Shown here in pieces: positions 38,185-50,415 of a stretch of 64,000 bases of DNA. Made by a program: the position numbers and the translations under genes. Source of the stretch: Hirudo medicinalis (Eukaryota; Annelida; Clitellata; Hirudinida; Hirudinidae); NCBI GenBank assembly GCA_011800805.1, contig MPNW01000084.1, positions 98,050 through 162,049 on the forward strand, given 5' to 3'. Every line of letters begins with the position of its first letter. Position 1 is the stretch's first letter. The notes beneath the pieces were generated by a model. It had not been told where the DNA came from. It did not search any database and saw only the letters and a list, made by a program, of their open reading frames with translations.

Positions 38185-41100
38185 TTATTCTTTGGACATT
38201 TTCTTGGCTTTCTTGGCCATCGGAGCATAATGATATTTGAAAGCTCTTTCGTTGATGTTGTAGGCATCGAGACGGTCTTTTGAAATTCCTGGTTCTTCAT
38301 CCTCGTTCCTCTTTCTCTTCTTGTTATTTTGTGGTGCTGCTGGCGTCGGATTTTTGTTCGATTGGTTGCTAGTTTCGCCCTGTTTCTTGTTCTCAGATGA
38401 ATCTTTGTTCGTTTCGGACCTGAAATTTGGGTTGCAATGTCAAAGTTTCTGATGTTTAGAGGAAGTGAAAAATAAAACAATAACATTTGCTCCACAAAGC
38501 TTAAAATTGTGACTTACTGCCCATATAAGCTCTTTAAGACCTTTTTTTTCTTCTTCAACTTCTTTTTGACTATGTCTTCATAAAAAGCCTCCTCTTCTTC
38601 AGTCCTGAATTAAGAAACATAATCGTACCATGGAGAATGACTGTAATGAGTTTGAATTAATTTTTTTTTTACTGAAAAATTTTCAAAGCAGCTCCTCATA
38701 TTTTAATTAAGTAGCAAAACTTAAACAAGAGATGCAAACAGAATCCTACCTGCATTCTGTGATTTTCTTAAGAGATACCCAAGCATTGAGTTCTTGATCT
38801 GGTGCTTCTAAAATCTGTAATTTCATTAAAAAAATCAAGCATTTTCTACACATATTTAATTTATTTTAAACGTTTATTACTGCAATTTTCAAAAATGCAA
38901 CAATATCAATACAATAATAAATCTTACCTCGTCAGTTGTGAGACCGTAGTCGGCCGGGACGACCTTTTTGTACCGGAATCTGCAGGGCTGTCCGTCCACA
39001 ACATCCTCGAAGTCGAGGTTATAATGCTTGTCCAGGTAGTCATCAAATGTTTCTTTTGCTGGTCAAAGTAAAACAGAAAAATAAATTTTGCGCCACGTCG
39101 GTCATTGCAAAGTGTGAAATGTTATTCTGCTGCCATGATTGCTAAGCACATACACCATATAAATACATTATTATTACTATTGTTATTATTATTACTCATC
39201 AATAATTAATTATTATAATAATATAATAAAAGTTACTGTAATATAATTATGGTACCAGTTAATATTTGGATTCTCAAAGTTTTAAAATGCTAACTTAATA
39301 GCTCTATTCACTGAAAATCTGAAAACAAAATAACACAACAGCAATCATCATAGAGACAATTTCTCTTACTTGGATCAAAAAGAGGTTTAGATCTGTTCTT
39401 TTCCATCATTTCAGCAAACTTGGACTTCTTCAGCTTCTTAGACTCCTTCTTGTCTTTCTTACTCCTCTTGGTACTTCGCTGATACTAAAATATAGCAGGA
39501 CATTCTAAACATAAGCTGAATACATGTGAGCATTTTACTTGCAGGTTAATAAAACAAAAACTAATAAAAAACCAAGTATGTGAATTGTTTTCAACTAAAG
39601 ATAAATATCCAAGCTTGACCAAACCAGATGTTACAATGTATATAATAACATTTAACCTGTTCTTCGTCCCCATCAACCTCCTGTTGGTCATTTTGGAAAC
39701 CAGTTTCTTCAGCCTGATTGCCAGTCCAGTTGTCCCAGTCTTCATCTAAGAGTTTTGTTTCAAATTTTTAAATAATTATAATAATTGCTAGTTATTGAAT
39801 GTGATTCAAATAAATTTAAAAAGGAGAATTTACTCAACACCAAGAGCATTAAAGGAGGTAATAAAATCATTCTTATTTCTGCTGATAGGTTGTTTCACAT
39901 GTTTATGTTCACGTATCAAAACATATTAACACAATAATTATTTACATTCATCTCCAGACTCCAAAATCTTCTCATCAATTTGAGTGATGTCTTCATCATC
40001 ATACTCATCATAGTAGGACTTGCCAAAGTATCTCTAAAGGTAACAAAAGTTACATGATTAAAGTGACAAAGATGTAAGTTTTAAGTGAAAGTCCAATATG
40101 TCAACATTTATGACTTGCCATTATTAAATCATTTCCACAAATATCCAGATAAAACAAATAGATAACGAAAACTAACATGTCAACAATTATTATATGTTAT
40201 TACTAACAAATTGTAACATGTGAACTATTCACAAATTTGTTCGTCATCCTTCCACACCAATCGATATCTATCATCTACAACCATAGTTCCAATTTTATTA
40301 GTTTTGATCACCAGATTATCTAGTGTTATTATTTCATTATTTAAAGTTAGTATTTATTTGTGTCATTATTATTTCATTATTTAATGTCAGTATTTAATTC
40401 ATAATCAGAACCTACCTTCATCATGTCATCATGTTTGCTTGCATCAAACTCCTCCTCCAGGTTGATGTCATCCAGCTTCATCTCAGCTCCACTGATCTTC
40501 TTCAACTTCTTCAATTTCTTCATTTCCTCCTTCTTCTTCAGCTTCCTGAGAGTTCTCAACTCCTCCTTCTTCTGGACTTTTTCCTTAAATTAACGAATAA
40601 GTTCAATGGCGAGATATTTATTGTTCAAAATTTGTTTCTGAAGTAATGCTTGGATTGGACTTATTATTTATTAATGATAATCCAACAATTTCTCAGAGCT
40701 TTTTCATGGGAACAATGACTTATTAAATGTTATAACTTATTGAGCACAAACTATATTTGTAGAACAAAATTACTTATATCTTAACTTTTGAAGCCTATAA
40801 TTTTCATGGCATCAGTCATTTCCAGTAAACAACAACTAACCTGCTTCTTGCGAGCTTCGACCTCCTTTCTTTTATCAGCTCTTTTGTTGACCGTCATGCG
40901 AACGGAATCCGCAATTGTTCTGGGGTAGGATTTTATCTGTTGAAAGTTGTGAAAACACCTCCAATGAAACAGCAGAGAATTGTTAGATGGTAAAATAAAA
41001 ATAGTTAATAACAAATTCAATATTAAATACTCGTCGATCTGCAATTTGCATTCCGAACATTTGCAGTGCCGAGGCAAGATAACGTGCGGGAATAAATGTC

Positions 41101-43140
41101 ATTACATTTTCTAAATATTCTAAAAACATTCAAAATTGAAATGAAAACTCACAAAATCATCATCAGGTTCTTCAAATCTGAAGTTGTACTTGTGTTCAAA
41201 GAGTTCTGCCTTCTCCAACTCCTCTTCATCATTTGAAGCATCATCATCATCATTACCTTCCTCTGATCTGAAATATTTTCAGCAATTTAATAATAATTTT
41301 TAAAGTTTCTATTTAGAAGGTGATGCGATGTTTGCATATTGACAGCACTGCTCAAAAACATAACATTTTAATTACCAAACATGAATAATTAATTAGAGGT
41401 TGATTAGTTGCTAAAAACAGACATTCAACTTGGCAGAACAACTCACTCAAACAAATATTTCTTTTTCTTGAAATAATCAACAAGAAACTTCTCCTTGCTG
41501 TCGACACTTTCACCATCATCATCATCATCGTCGTTGTCCTCCTGTAAATTTGAGACATTTGAGGTGTTAATAAACAATTTAAGTTGTGATTAACAATGTT
41601 TGTTGTAAACTGGCATTTTCGAATGTTTGATTAAAAATGCAATGAGTTTTGTAAAACAAGTTCCAATTCTTCTGGTTCCCTCACCATCTTTTCATCATCT
41701 TCCTCATCACCATCATCATCATCATCACTTTCCTTCTTGATTCCGGGATTTTTTTTTGAGGCTTTTGTTGATTTCTTAAATAATGAATTTTATAAATGAA
41801 ATATTAACAATACATGTAAAGTGTTTAATACAGCAACAAGATATCAATCAACATAGTGATATACAATTTTCATCATTAATATTCAATCAGTTATTATTAT
41901 TCACCAACCTCATTAGGCTCCACCTCCCTCACTATAACTGCATCAGGCCCGTCTTTCTTACCCTTTTTCAAAATGTCGAGGAAGCTTTGCAATGGAAATT
42001 TGGTTTGAAATTGAATAAAAAACAATCTGAACTCAAACAGTCAATATGTTGTTCGGTTGATTTAAAAATAGACATATAATATGTCAACATTATATGTAAA
42101 TTTAATCATTTAGTTGCAAACTTTGCAAGATGAAATAAGGTTTGTGATTTTTGATGAAATAAGTTGCAAACAATAAATATTAGATAAATCTAATTTTCAT
42201 TTGTACAACATTTTGTAAACTGGGAGGAGCTCAGGATGTGTGGATGCAAATTGAAATAAACTCACCAATTTGCAAGCTCCTTCTCCTGGTTATTCTTGGG
42301 AACAATGTCTTCTTCGAACCTCAGTGGTTTTTCTTCTTCCTCTTCATCATTCATCTGCTCACTGAATTGAAAGAAGTCGTGCATATAAAATGGAATTGTT
42401 TATGTTTATTGTTTGTAAATAAACATTCTAATGCTTGGACTATTTATACATGATATATAATTCAATAACTTCTTTTAATATTTGGATTGATGTCATTTAA
42501 ATCTATTTGAAGAGATTTTTATTGTTTTATTATTACTATTAATTATCATCAATTGTAATTAGAAACCTTTCTATCTGGAGAATGTGAGCTCCCTCATAAT
42601 TTCTGACTTTTAAAGATTTTGTCTTCTTTTTGGAGGGCTTTTTATCTGAAGAAAAGTAACAAAACAACACAATTTTTTCAACTTACATTAACTCAAATGA
42701 AATTCTTCAAATTTCACATTAATTTTGCTTGTTTAATTTTACCCGTTTCATAGTCTCCAAAGAAATTGACATTTGGATCATAAATCTCGGGATTCTTTTT
42801 CTTGAGAGCATTTAGGGTCTTGAAGAAGTCTTTTTCTAATTGGTTTGAAATCATCTAAAAAGCAATTAATGATCAACTGTTTTTAATGAAACAAAATGAA
42901 ATATTATTAATTTACCTCAGCTTTCTCATCCTCACTTTCTGAATCAGAGTCACTGAGATCCTCACCTTCTATTTCATATTTATTCTTCACTGCAGCAGAA
43001 GTAAATTTATTGAGTTTATTGTGATTAAACTAGTATTGGTTCTATGTCGCAGTGGTTAAAGACTCACGCTTTTGTAACTCCTGTCGCTCTTTCCTCTCAG
43101 TGAATTTTTTCTTGAATTCCTCATTAATTTTGAAAGACAT
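38185..43140 (-). CDS. KRI1: KRI1 ribosome-biogenesis factor, 18 exons, 627 aa
   Basis: A nucleolar factor needed for 40S subunit assembly. Exons (minus, 5' to 3'): 43140-43068, 42989-42916, 42854-42743, 42645-42567, 42361-42266, 41984-41909, 41774-41685, 41541-41447, 41267-41153, 40936-40841, 40583-40416, 40033-39946, 39745-39657, 39484-39370, 39058-38928, 38814-38750, 38604-38518, 38419-38185; all in phase. Family landmarks in order: EKDFFKTLNALKKKNPEIYD, VRNYEGAHIL, acidic runs, HKYNFRFEEPD, KSYPRTIADSVR, a basic coiled coil ending LKKLKKISG, LEEEFDASKHDDMM, DWDNWTG, KPLFDP, and the KRI1 C-terminal domain ETFDDYLDKHYNLDFEDVVD / PCRFRYKKVVPADYGLT. It ends in a short Lys-rich tail (PMAKKAKKM), shorter than in human KRI1. 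Aspartate codons produce GAT repeats in exons 7-9 that look like microsatellites but are coding. Confidence 0.94.
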
Positions 43141-44370
43141 GTTTATTCTGCAAGTAATAGTTGACTAAATGCATGTTTATTGCATCAAAGAAGAATGTTT
43201 TACAATAAGGTAATTTTAGTAATAAATGAATTAAAGCAACTGTATTTAGTAACTTCAAGTCCAAATTGCAATTGTCACATCAGCTATTTATGTTTTCTAA
43301 AAGTGCTGCTAGATTATTATATATTATATTAAATGGCTCTAAACCAAAAAGGAGAAATCTTATCAAATGTTGCTAGATGCTTTTCACACTTGACAAACAA
43401 TAATGATAATATGAATATATATAAAATAAAAAAATAGACAAATAACCTTGAATTTAAGTTGTTTCTTAGATTTTACCGCGAGGTTAAAACCATGCCAAGC
43501 GATAATATATCACAGATTATTTAATAATAAACAAAAATAAACAAAAGTACATATATATATATATATATGTTTATGGATACAAAAAATTAAAATCTATGAC
43601 AGTGAACAAAAATCATGTTTATAATTTGTACGATATTTGTAAGATATGATAACTATCATATGATAGAATGAAAGTGTCATTATTAAAAACATACATACAT
43701 TATTGATTAAAATATAGCGGCTCAATATTTTCGTTTAAATAAGTTTTGTTAAAGTAAGCTAACCATAACTCATTGTTTAATCAAATATTTGACATTTGTA
43801 TATAAATTTTAATTTCACTTTTAAATATTCATGTAACTGACACTTTAAATTTTCGCATTTTCTTATTACCCTGACGATGGCCCTAGAGGTCGAAACTTAT
43901 CAGTCGATTATTAAAAACTACAAATATAGATTTAGTGACAAAGTTGTTTTTGTACTTGAAACAGTGCAAGCCTATTATAGCGGCCTAGGAGCCCGAAATT
44001 TCTATCGGCGGCTCTCTTCACAAGTCATAAGAATGAATGTTCGATTAACGTGTAAAAATATTTTTAAATGATTGAAGCAATAGATTGTTAGCATGTTTGA
44101 ACATGAAGGTTGCAGTCAGAAAGATTATTTAATTGGTAAATATTTAAGATAGAGCATTTAAGTGCTTGCTTGCCTTTTCGATCTTCAAATGGTTTTATTG
44201 TGACCATCGGACTTCAGGAAGGTCAAGATATTCTCACAGCCTACTTAAAACCCTTTTGACTAATGGCATCCGTCATGAACATAAAGTGTCTATATAAGTA
44301 ACACTAGAAAAAATTGAAGCTGCCTTAACCCAACATGAAATTATCTTTTTGGTCAAGTATTACGATTTAT
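43141..44370. other. KRI1 upstream region
   Basis: AT-rich, with an (AT)n run at 43552-43569. A 64-codon plus-strand frame at 43877-44071 has ordinary composition but no recognisable domain and no clear splice signals, so I do not call it a gene. Confidence 0.4.
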
Positions 44371-44524
44371 ATGGTGAAAAACCAACTCTTCTTCCAAAGA
44401 TATCTCCACCGTTACCATGTGGAGACCAACTGGGAAGAAAATTTCGAGATGTCCAACTCTTCCACCCAGCGGTCCTCATGGTCAATTTTCTTAACCTCAT
44501 GATGAAGATGACTCACGATGTTTA
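44371..44524 (+). pseudogene. Decayed relative of the secreted His/Pro-rich genes, inverted
   Basis: On the plus strand, GGTGAAAAACCAACTCTT corresponds to the GEKPTL motif of the genes at 45450 and 50416. Further on, CTTCCACCCAGCGGTCCTCA corresponds to LPPRGPHG, and GATGAAGATGACTCACGATG to the DDSHD motif. Frameshifts and stops separate these segments, and the signal-peptide exon was not found. It therefore looks like a broken third family member, opposite in orientation to the two intact genes. Confidence 0.6.
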
Positions 44525-45449
44525 AGATCTAGGATTCCTAGAATACATTGATTTATATATTAATACAAGTATTAATTCCCCAATTCCATGAGGAGTTTTA
44601 AATATTAAGACAAGAAATTTTTCACTAAAATTACTTTTGGATGGATAATATGAAAGAAAAGTTGCAAAATTTCATTCAGAAAAGTTGAGCGAAAAAGTAA
44701 AGTTATCTTAAGTGATGATGTTCTTGATGACATTTATGGGACAAATTGATATGTAATTTTCTACCGTTCGTTATCGTTCGAGATTTATTGTGAATTGGTA
44801 AGAAATCTATTTTCTCCTACATTGTCAGGTGTCAAATTTTGCACAATATTCTGCCAAAACATTTTTGGTGATGCATTGGGTTAACATATCAACGTGTCAG
44901 TATACACCCATTTTCTTAACCATTACTTACAAAAATACAGTTGACTAATACATGATTATCAGTGTCCTGCAAAGTGCCTTGAGGACCGCCTCAAGATAAT
45001 GGTGAATTTAAAGTTTATAAATTATAAATTGTCCATCCAATCCTCTTCTTAGTCAAAGGTTGGGCACATTGAACTCGGGTGGTCTTTCCCAGAAACAATT
45101 TTGTCATTAAAAAAAAAAGAAATGGGCGATGATGGGAGAGAACATCCTTGAAATTGACTCATTGCGAGCTCCATCTGTTCTAGTCTTTGATAGCATTGAA
45201 AAACAATACTTATACTTTTTGAATAAGCCCTCATCAACCACCTGCGACTTTCCATGCTAATTTAATAGTAAACAAGTGAACAAACAAATAAAATTTGAAT
45301 TAAATTTTATTTGAATTAAATTTTATTTTATATTCCGAGTAAATAAAAAAGGATGATACATTTCATCGAAATGCCGTTGAACTGAGTCACTACCAAGAGG
45401 TAATTTGTCGAAGATAGATAGCACAATGTACTTTCGGATGACTTCTAAT

Positions 45450-46202
45450 TTAAGGTCTTCCTCCTGGTTTGCCCCCACGTGGAGGTGGAGGTGGTGGTCT
45501 CTTTGGAGGAGGAGTTTGTCCGGGAGCCAGAGTTGGTTTTTCACCACGGTGTTCCTTGGTGAAGTCTCCATCGTGAGAATCGTCTTCACCATGAGGTCCC
45601 CTGGGTGGAAGAGTCACTCCTGGAGGAAGAGTCGGTCTGTCCCTTTTACCACCATGGACATCTCTAGGTTTTCTTTCTTTTGGGTGATTCCATCCGGGTG
45701 CTTTGGTTTCTTTTTCGTGGAGGGGATCGTGGGTGTGATCACCATCGAGGGAGTTTGAGTCGTGTTCACCATGAGGTCCCCTGGGTGGAAGAGTCACTCC
45801 TGGCGGAAGAGTCGGTCTGTCCCTTTTACCACCATGGACATCTCTAGGTTTTCTTTCTTTTGGGTGATTCCATCCAGGTGCTTTGGTTTCTTTTTCGTGG
45901 AGGGGATCGTGGGTGTGATCACCATCGAGGGAGTTTGAGTCGTGTTCACCGTGAGGTGGTCGAGTTTCACCAGGTGCAAGGGTAGGTCTGTCCTGGTGTG
46001 GATGTCCATTGGCCGATGGGTCTTTCGGACCTCTGGGTTTACCCTTGTTAAAATAATTGAATAATAATTTATTATTAAATAGTTTACATTTTATTTTATT
46101 ACTAAATTGTTTGATTAATAATAACATTACCTTTCCTGGAGCTGCATGGATGGTTAAAAGAGTCACGCATGCCATGAGCAATAAGCAATTTATTGAGGAC
46201 AT
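45450..46202 (-). CDS. Secreted His/Pro-rich repeat protein A, 221 aa
   Basis: I do not recognise the family. Exon 1 (46202-46131) encodes a 24-residue leader ending in APGK, with a hydrophobic core (CLLLMACVTLLTIHA) typical of a signal peptide. Exon 2 (46043-45450) encodes the mature chain; the junction is phase 0. The chain is rich in His, Pro, Asp, Gly and Lys. It repeats DRPTLAPGETRPP-type blocks and an EHDSNSLDGDHTHDPLHEKE block; exactly two copies of a 60-residue unit are visible, from a 180-bp tandem repeat. No cysteine is present in the mature part. The paralogue at 50416-50884 has the same exon structure and a single unit. A TATA-like box (46362-46369) and the motif CCAGATTTGCGTC lie upstream and are shared with the paralogue. 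AATAAA signals lie 120-145 bp past the stop. A matrix, mucus, metal-binding or antimicrobial role would be speculation. Confidence 0.85.
   Translation of the reverse strand: MSSINCLLLMACVTLLTIHAAPGKVMLLLIKQFSNKIKCKLFNNKLLFNYFNKGKPRGPKDPSANGHPHQDRPTLAPGETRPPHGEHDSNSLDGDHTHDPLHEKETKAPGWNHPKERKPRDVHGGKRDRPTLPPGVTLPPRGPHGEHDSNSLDGDHTHDPLHEKETKAPGWNHPKERKPRDVHGGKRDRPTLPPGVTLPPRGPHGEDDSHDGDFTKEHRGEKPTLAPGQTPPPKRPPPPPPRGGKPGGRP
45591..45950. repeat. 180-bp coding tandem repeat
   Basis: Two nearly identical 180-bp units (45591-45770 and 45771-45950) inside exon 2 of gene A. They differ at very few positions, so the duplication is recent or has been homogenised. It keeps the reading frame (60 codons). 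Confidence 0.95.
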
Positions 46203-46361
46203 CTTTAAGAATTAATTTCCTGAAGTAAAATAAATTTTAAAATTAAAAATCAAATGATAATATAATTCTTAAATTTTTCAAATTCACAAATTCGAAAACT
46301 TACGAGTGTTTTTCGCTTTCGAATTCGTCGTTTTCTCTGTGAAACTTCAACCGATCGTCTG

Positions 46362-46478
46362 CTTAAATAGAAGTTGAACAATCGCCAGATTTGCGTCATC
46401 ATTTTCTTTCAATGGGAACCAGTATTCAACGTCACGCCATGTCGTACCAGACTGTTACACCTGCAATAAATCAATGAG
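46362..46478 (-). promoter_or_regulatory. Promoter of secreted gene A
   Basis: Read on the minus strand towards the gene: TACACCTGCAATAAATCAATG (mirrored at 46456-46478), GACGCAAATCTGG (46385-46397), then a TATA-like CTATTTAAG (46362-46369) about 160 bp before the start codon. All three recur in the same order upstream of paralogue B. Confidence 0.65.
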
Positions 46479-47574
46479 AAGTCTGCGCCAAAGTCAGCCT
46501 CTATAGATCACTTGTACAGAATTTGGACAATCTTGTTTTCAAGACAATTAGTTAAGGCGTCACCTTTTCAATTTCATTACGTATCTTTCAAAAACACGTT
46601 TAATAAGAGATTGAGATTAAATGGAAATTTACGAAAAACAAATACCATGTGCTTCGAACGCCAAGAAAAAAATAGCCCTCATCAGGTGCGAATGAATGTC
46701 TTCCGCCACATTTTTTAAATATTTAATTATTTTTTATTTAACAATTTCTTGAGATCATCTTATAAAAAAAAATCAAAGCATATTCGCTCTTTAACAGCTG
46801 ATTCTACAGTCTCATCGCCCTGTCTTTCACGTACGTAAAGTCATTATGGTTTTCATAATAATTGCTTTAACTGCCAAGATTAACTAACTCAGATCGTATT
46901 AAATAATTTAAGGCCAAATTGATTTTAAGAACTGAAAATAAAATTTATTGATTTAAGAAGTGTAAAGATGGAGTTTTGTGTCAAAGTATGGACTAATAAA
47001 AAAATTTAATTCTTCGTTTTAAAGTGTTTATGCAAATTCGAGAGGAAATATATGTAAAGGAAATTTCGTTATTTTTCGTTTTGTGTTAAATATTGGGAAG
47101 AGTGTTTGGCATGTGCAAAATGGCAGCCTCATGTTCACCATGTAATTATGTTAAGAGGCAAGGGTTTTTGGACAACAATGTTTGTCTTAACTTTCAAACC
47201 TTCTTTCATGATTCATGCTTGCTAATCGTTCGCTAGTAAACAGTTTATTCAGACAAATGATAGGCTAATAAATGTTAGATTGTTATTCTTATAGCAAACC
47301 GCTATGACTGTTTCACTGACTAACTTCACTGACTGAATCGACAGAATTTAGTCACGACTTTCTTTCAATGGGTCACAATATGGAACTTTTTGATGTGATT
47401 ACGTGGCTTATTTCACTAAAAAGCAAATTCACTAAAAAAAATGTGGTTTCTTAATTTTTGTAATTCAAAACAAAAGATATCAACCTAAAAGCCTGAAATT
47501 ATCTTCAACTGTGGATTTTATGAATTTCATTTTAAGAAGCAATTTACATTTTAATCCTGAAATTATAAATTTCA
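46479..47574. other. AT-rich spacer
   Basis: I see no gene, RNA or element that I can support in this stretch. Short open frames at 46512-46718 and near 47511 have no recognisable content before the LINE remnant begins. Confidence 0.5.
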
Positions 47575-47945
47575 TTCTGGATTGTGGAATTTTATGGACC
47601 TCCCAATGCTACAACTTGGATCAGTTTGCCTTCCAGTCGGCTCAGCTTCGACAGCTTCAGCGTCTCATCAATAAAGCTGTCAAGATAATCTGCCAAGGTA
47701 GAGCAAAACAAAGATAGTTTACATCACTCCACCTCTTTATGGACTCAATCGGCTACAAATTCGGCAACGGATCGACTACAAGATAGCTGCAACAGCATTT
47801 AAATCTCTCCACGACCACGACCAAACATACTTGGCTTTCACGTGTACCATGAATTTGTCGGAAGGCGGAAGCTCAGATCAACAAGCAGAGGTTCCTTAGT
47901 CACATCGCCATCCCGACGCGCTATGCTGGACAGCAACATTTTTTT
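47575..47945 (+). pseudogene. Non-LTR retrotransposon ORF2 C-terminal remnant
   Basis: Plus-strand frames show QLRQLQRLINKAVKI, then in another frame ITPPLYGLNRLQIRQRIDYK followed by FKSLHDHDQTYL. This is the order of the conserved region after the reverse transcriptase in many LINEs (LQ-N-A-R, LxWLPIRQRIDYKI, FKSLH-APxYL). At least one frameshift separates the blocks and nothing of the RT catalytic core is present, so it is a short dead 3' fragment. Confidence 0.7.
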
Positions 47946-49174
47946 TAATTCATTTGAAAACCCGATTATTACACTAGAATAATAACGTAAAGGTCAGCCC
48001 TAAGGATACATGTGTTTCCGCTGTCAGCCTGATAGCATTCAAAATGTTGCTGGCTCGCTAACCTGAAATATATTCTTGATAAATCATCTCTGATCTAGCC
48101 GGATTTCATATGGCCTTGAAAACATTGAAATTGAAGAGAGCTTTTCCCCAAGTTTACAGGCATTGAAGTTCATTTTTTGAATTTAAGCGATTGTAATAAA
48201 ACACAGACTCATTATCATTATAGTTGTAGAGCCATTATTTAAAAAATGATATTAGTTGAGGCGTGCGGCAAACAAATTAATTTCAATAATTACATAAATC
48301 GATGAATCCAAAAATATTTCATTAATTAATTCTTCCTTCTGATTAGGTAGCTCCCTTGGTGACTGACCTCTGGAATAACTGTGGATCTCGGTTCCTGTGC
48401 ACTTGATTTTAGATGTTTTAGTCACTTTTACAGTCACATGTTCCTATTCACATGTTATTCCCGGAAATATAAAAATAAAAATTAGCGACAGAAGAAATTT
48501 GACCACAAGAAATGGGTGACAAACTGAGTCTCTATCGTTTAGCAATGTAATAAAATAAATTAAACATTTTTAGAAAAATGTATAAAATATTCAGTGCTCA
48601 TAACCAAATTGAGTAAAGTAACATAAGACTACCTTCCCTATGAGTGAGACATTACCGCATTATTTATTACAAAATAAAGATTTTATTCTGCAATTTTCGA
48701 GTTAAAATTGGTATGGGATGCGCAGGTCAATCGGTTCTTACGAAATCAAAAATGACTTTCAGTATTCATGACGAAAATTGTCAAATAACTTTGGAGCCTT
48801 GTATACATTAATTTCTCAAAAAAATGGATGTAGCATAAGATTAAGCTGAAGAGATGCCAAAGTTATCAGACTTTAATCATTAGGTTGCAGGAATTACCAA
48901 GGATTAAATTAAATTATTCAGAATTAACCTCTTGATTTAAGTATATCTTATGTACATTTTTATGTACATATTTTTATATAACTTGTGTCTACATGAAATG
49001 AAAAGACCTGGCGTCACCCGTTTTTTTGCTTTGCGGGAGAACAAGTTTTAGAAATATTTGGAAAACAGTTATCGTATATTTCAATGAATGTCGTTTTATA
49101 AAATATGAGCAGAAAAATTATGGGGAGAGATTATAATGTAAATTGACACATTTAAAATAGGGAAAAGCAGCGGT
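47946..49174. other. AT-rich spacer
   Basis: No supported gene or element. Composition is AT-rich throughout, with no long open frame. Confidence 0.5.
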
Positions 49175-49384
49175 GACTAGGGTTGTCGATATTTTAAAAT
49201 ACCGGATATCGATGTTATTGGTTATTTTTCGATACCACTTATTGATTTCGCTCGTGAGAATATAGATAAGTTGGGTTGCATAACTACCCCAGAATCTAGT
49301 ATGCAATTAGTTTTGTATAGGTATCAAACACGCAAGTAGAAATATCACATAAGTAGATGGTTAGGAAGGTGCATCATCAACCAG

Positions 49385-49600
49385 GACTGGGGAGTCGGGA
49401 CTCAAATAATCTGACTCATGGATTTTTAAAAGTTCGACTCCGACTCCTGAAATTTTAAAAATCGGTGTAAAAATGTCCGACTCCGGATATTTTATAAAGT
49501 ATGACTCCGGCTCCGATTCTTACTCCAGGATTTTAAAAATGTCCGATTCCGGAGGATCAAAAAAGGCAAAACTCCGACTCCTCGACTCCGACTCCACAGC
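49385..49600. repeat. Degenerate (GACTCC)n repeat
   Basis: Irregular tandem copies of GACTCC/GACTCCG separated by short AT-rich spacers with ATTTTAAAAAT. Confidence 0.8.
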
Positions 49601-49672
49601 CTGCCAGCAACGGGGTTTGAAAATGTGCTGTCACCGCGAGAGGCGATGTCTTAACAGCTAGACCATGCGCGA
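49600..49672 (-). mobile_element. tRNA-like repeat, family 2, inverted copy
   Basis: On the minus strand: CATGGTCTAGCTGTTAAGAC (A-box-like), GCCTCTCGCGGTGACAGCAC, then a decayed B box. It matches the heads of the repeats at 5060-5130 and 5545-5615. Only the tRNA-like part is present. Confidence 0.6.
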
Positions 49673-49731
49673 CCACATATCGACCCTTACATATCGATAC
49701 TGGTGACCCATCGAAGCATTCAGTATGTTAA

Positions 49732-49914
49732 CAGGAAGAGAAGGTTCATTACCTGGACTTTTTCGAGGCCATTAAAAATAGTCCCACGAGGTGGCGCATG
49801 TGCAAGCTATGCAGAAAGACAACAGGTGCTCTGAAGCACAATTATTTCAGCAAGAGAGTCATGAGCCTGTGGGACAAGTTTAGTGAAAAAACAATATATT
49901 CGAATTCGAAATAA
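49732..49914 (+). pseudogene. BED-like zinc-finger fragment
   Basis: An open frame of 60 codons contains RWRMCKLCRKTTGALKHNYF and RVMSLWDKF. A CxxC pair followed by a His- and aromatic-rich segment resembles the BED finger found at the start of hAT transposases. It begins and ends at stops without a full domain. Confidence 0.4.
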
Positions 49915-50415
49915 GTCCATCGAAAAATCGGATATTTGATCAAAAAGGAGTGGTCTTAGTTTTCTTGATCATGAGCGCATCCAAGGGGGTTTTAACCTCC
50001 AAACAATTGTTAAATAAAAAAATTAAGATAAATATACTTCATTAACTGGTTTTAATTATCGATATCTCGATATTTAACAAATATTATCGGCTTAACATAA
50101 AAACAAAAATCATCTCTGACAAGATAAAAACCTAAAATAAAAGGGAGCGTCCATGTCTTTGAGCACTTTAAATGTTAAGACAAATTAATGACTATCGACT
50201 TTAACAATATCGAACCACTTTACCATCCCCTAAGCTGAAGAAGTATTTGGACTTGACGTTTGAAAACAATTTTATTTGTCGATTTAAATGAAAAATATAT
50301 CACTTAAATTTGTAATCAGAGAAATTTCAATGAAATGCAGCTGAATTGAATCGCAATTGAGAGGTGGTTTGTCTAAAGAGACAAAACCATTACGTTCATA
50401 TGGTGGATTTCGAAT

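Larger units (their letters stand above)
49175..50235 (+). mobile_element. Possible hAT-like DNA transposon remnant
   Basis: Several features cluster here. Near 49177 there is TAGGGTTGTCGATATT; near 50200-50235 there are CGA-rich ends with TATCGAACCACTTTACC. Copies of ATCGATAT-like words lie at both ends, a (GACTCC)n stretch at 49385-49600, and a frame at 49732-49914 with a BED-finger-like CKLC followed by a His/Phe-rich segment. Invertebrate hAT elements often combine these. The terminal inverted repeats are not clear and no transposase core is present, so the call is tentative. Confidence 0.35.

Noticed and set aside
41685..41774. GAT/ATC microsatellite between KRI1 exons
   Set aside because: The repeats here are coding aspartate runs of KRI1 exons and stay in phase with the flanking exons.
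45591..45950. CRISPR-like or satellite array
   Set aside because: The two units are adjacent without spacers, and the period is a whole number of codons within a coding exon.
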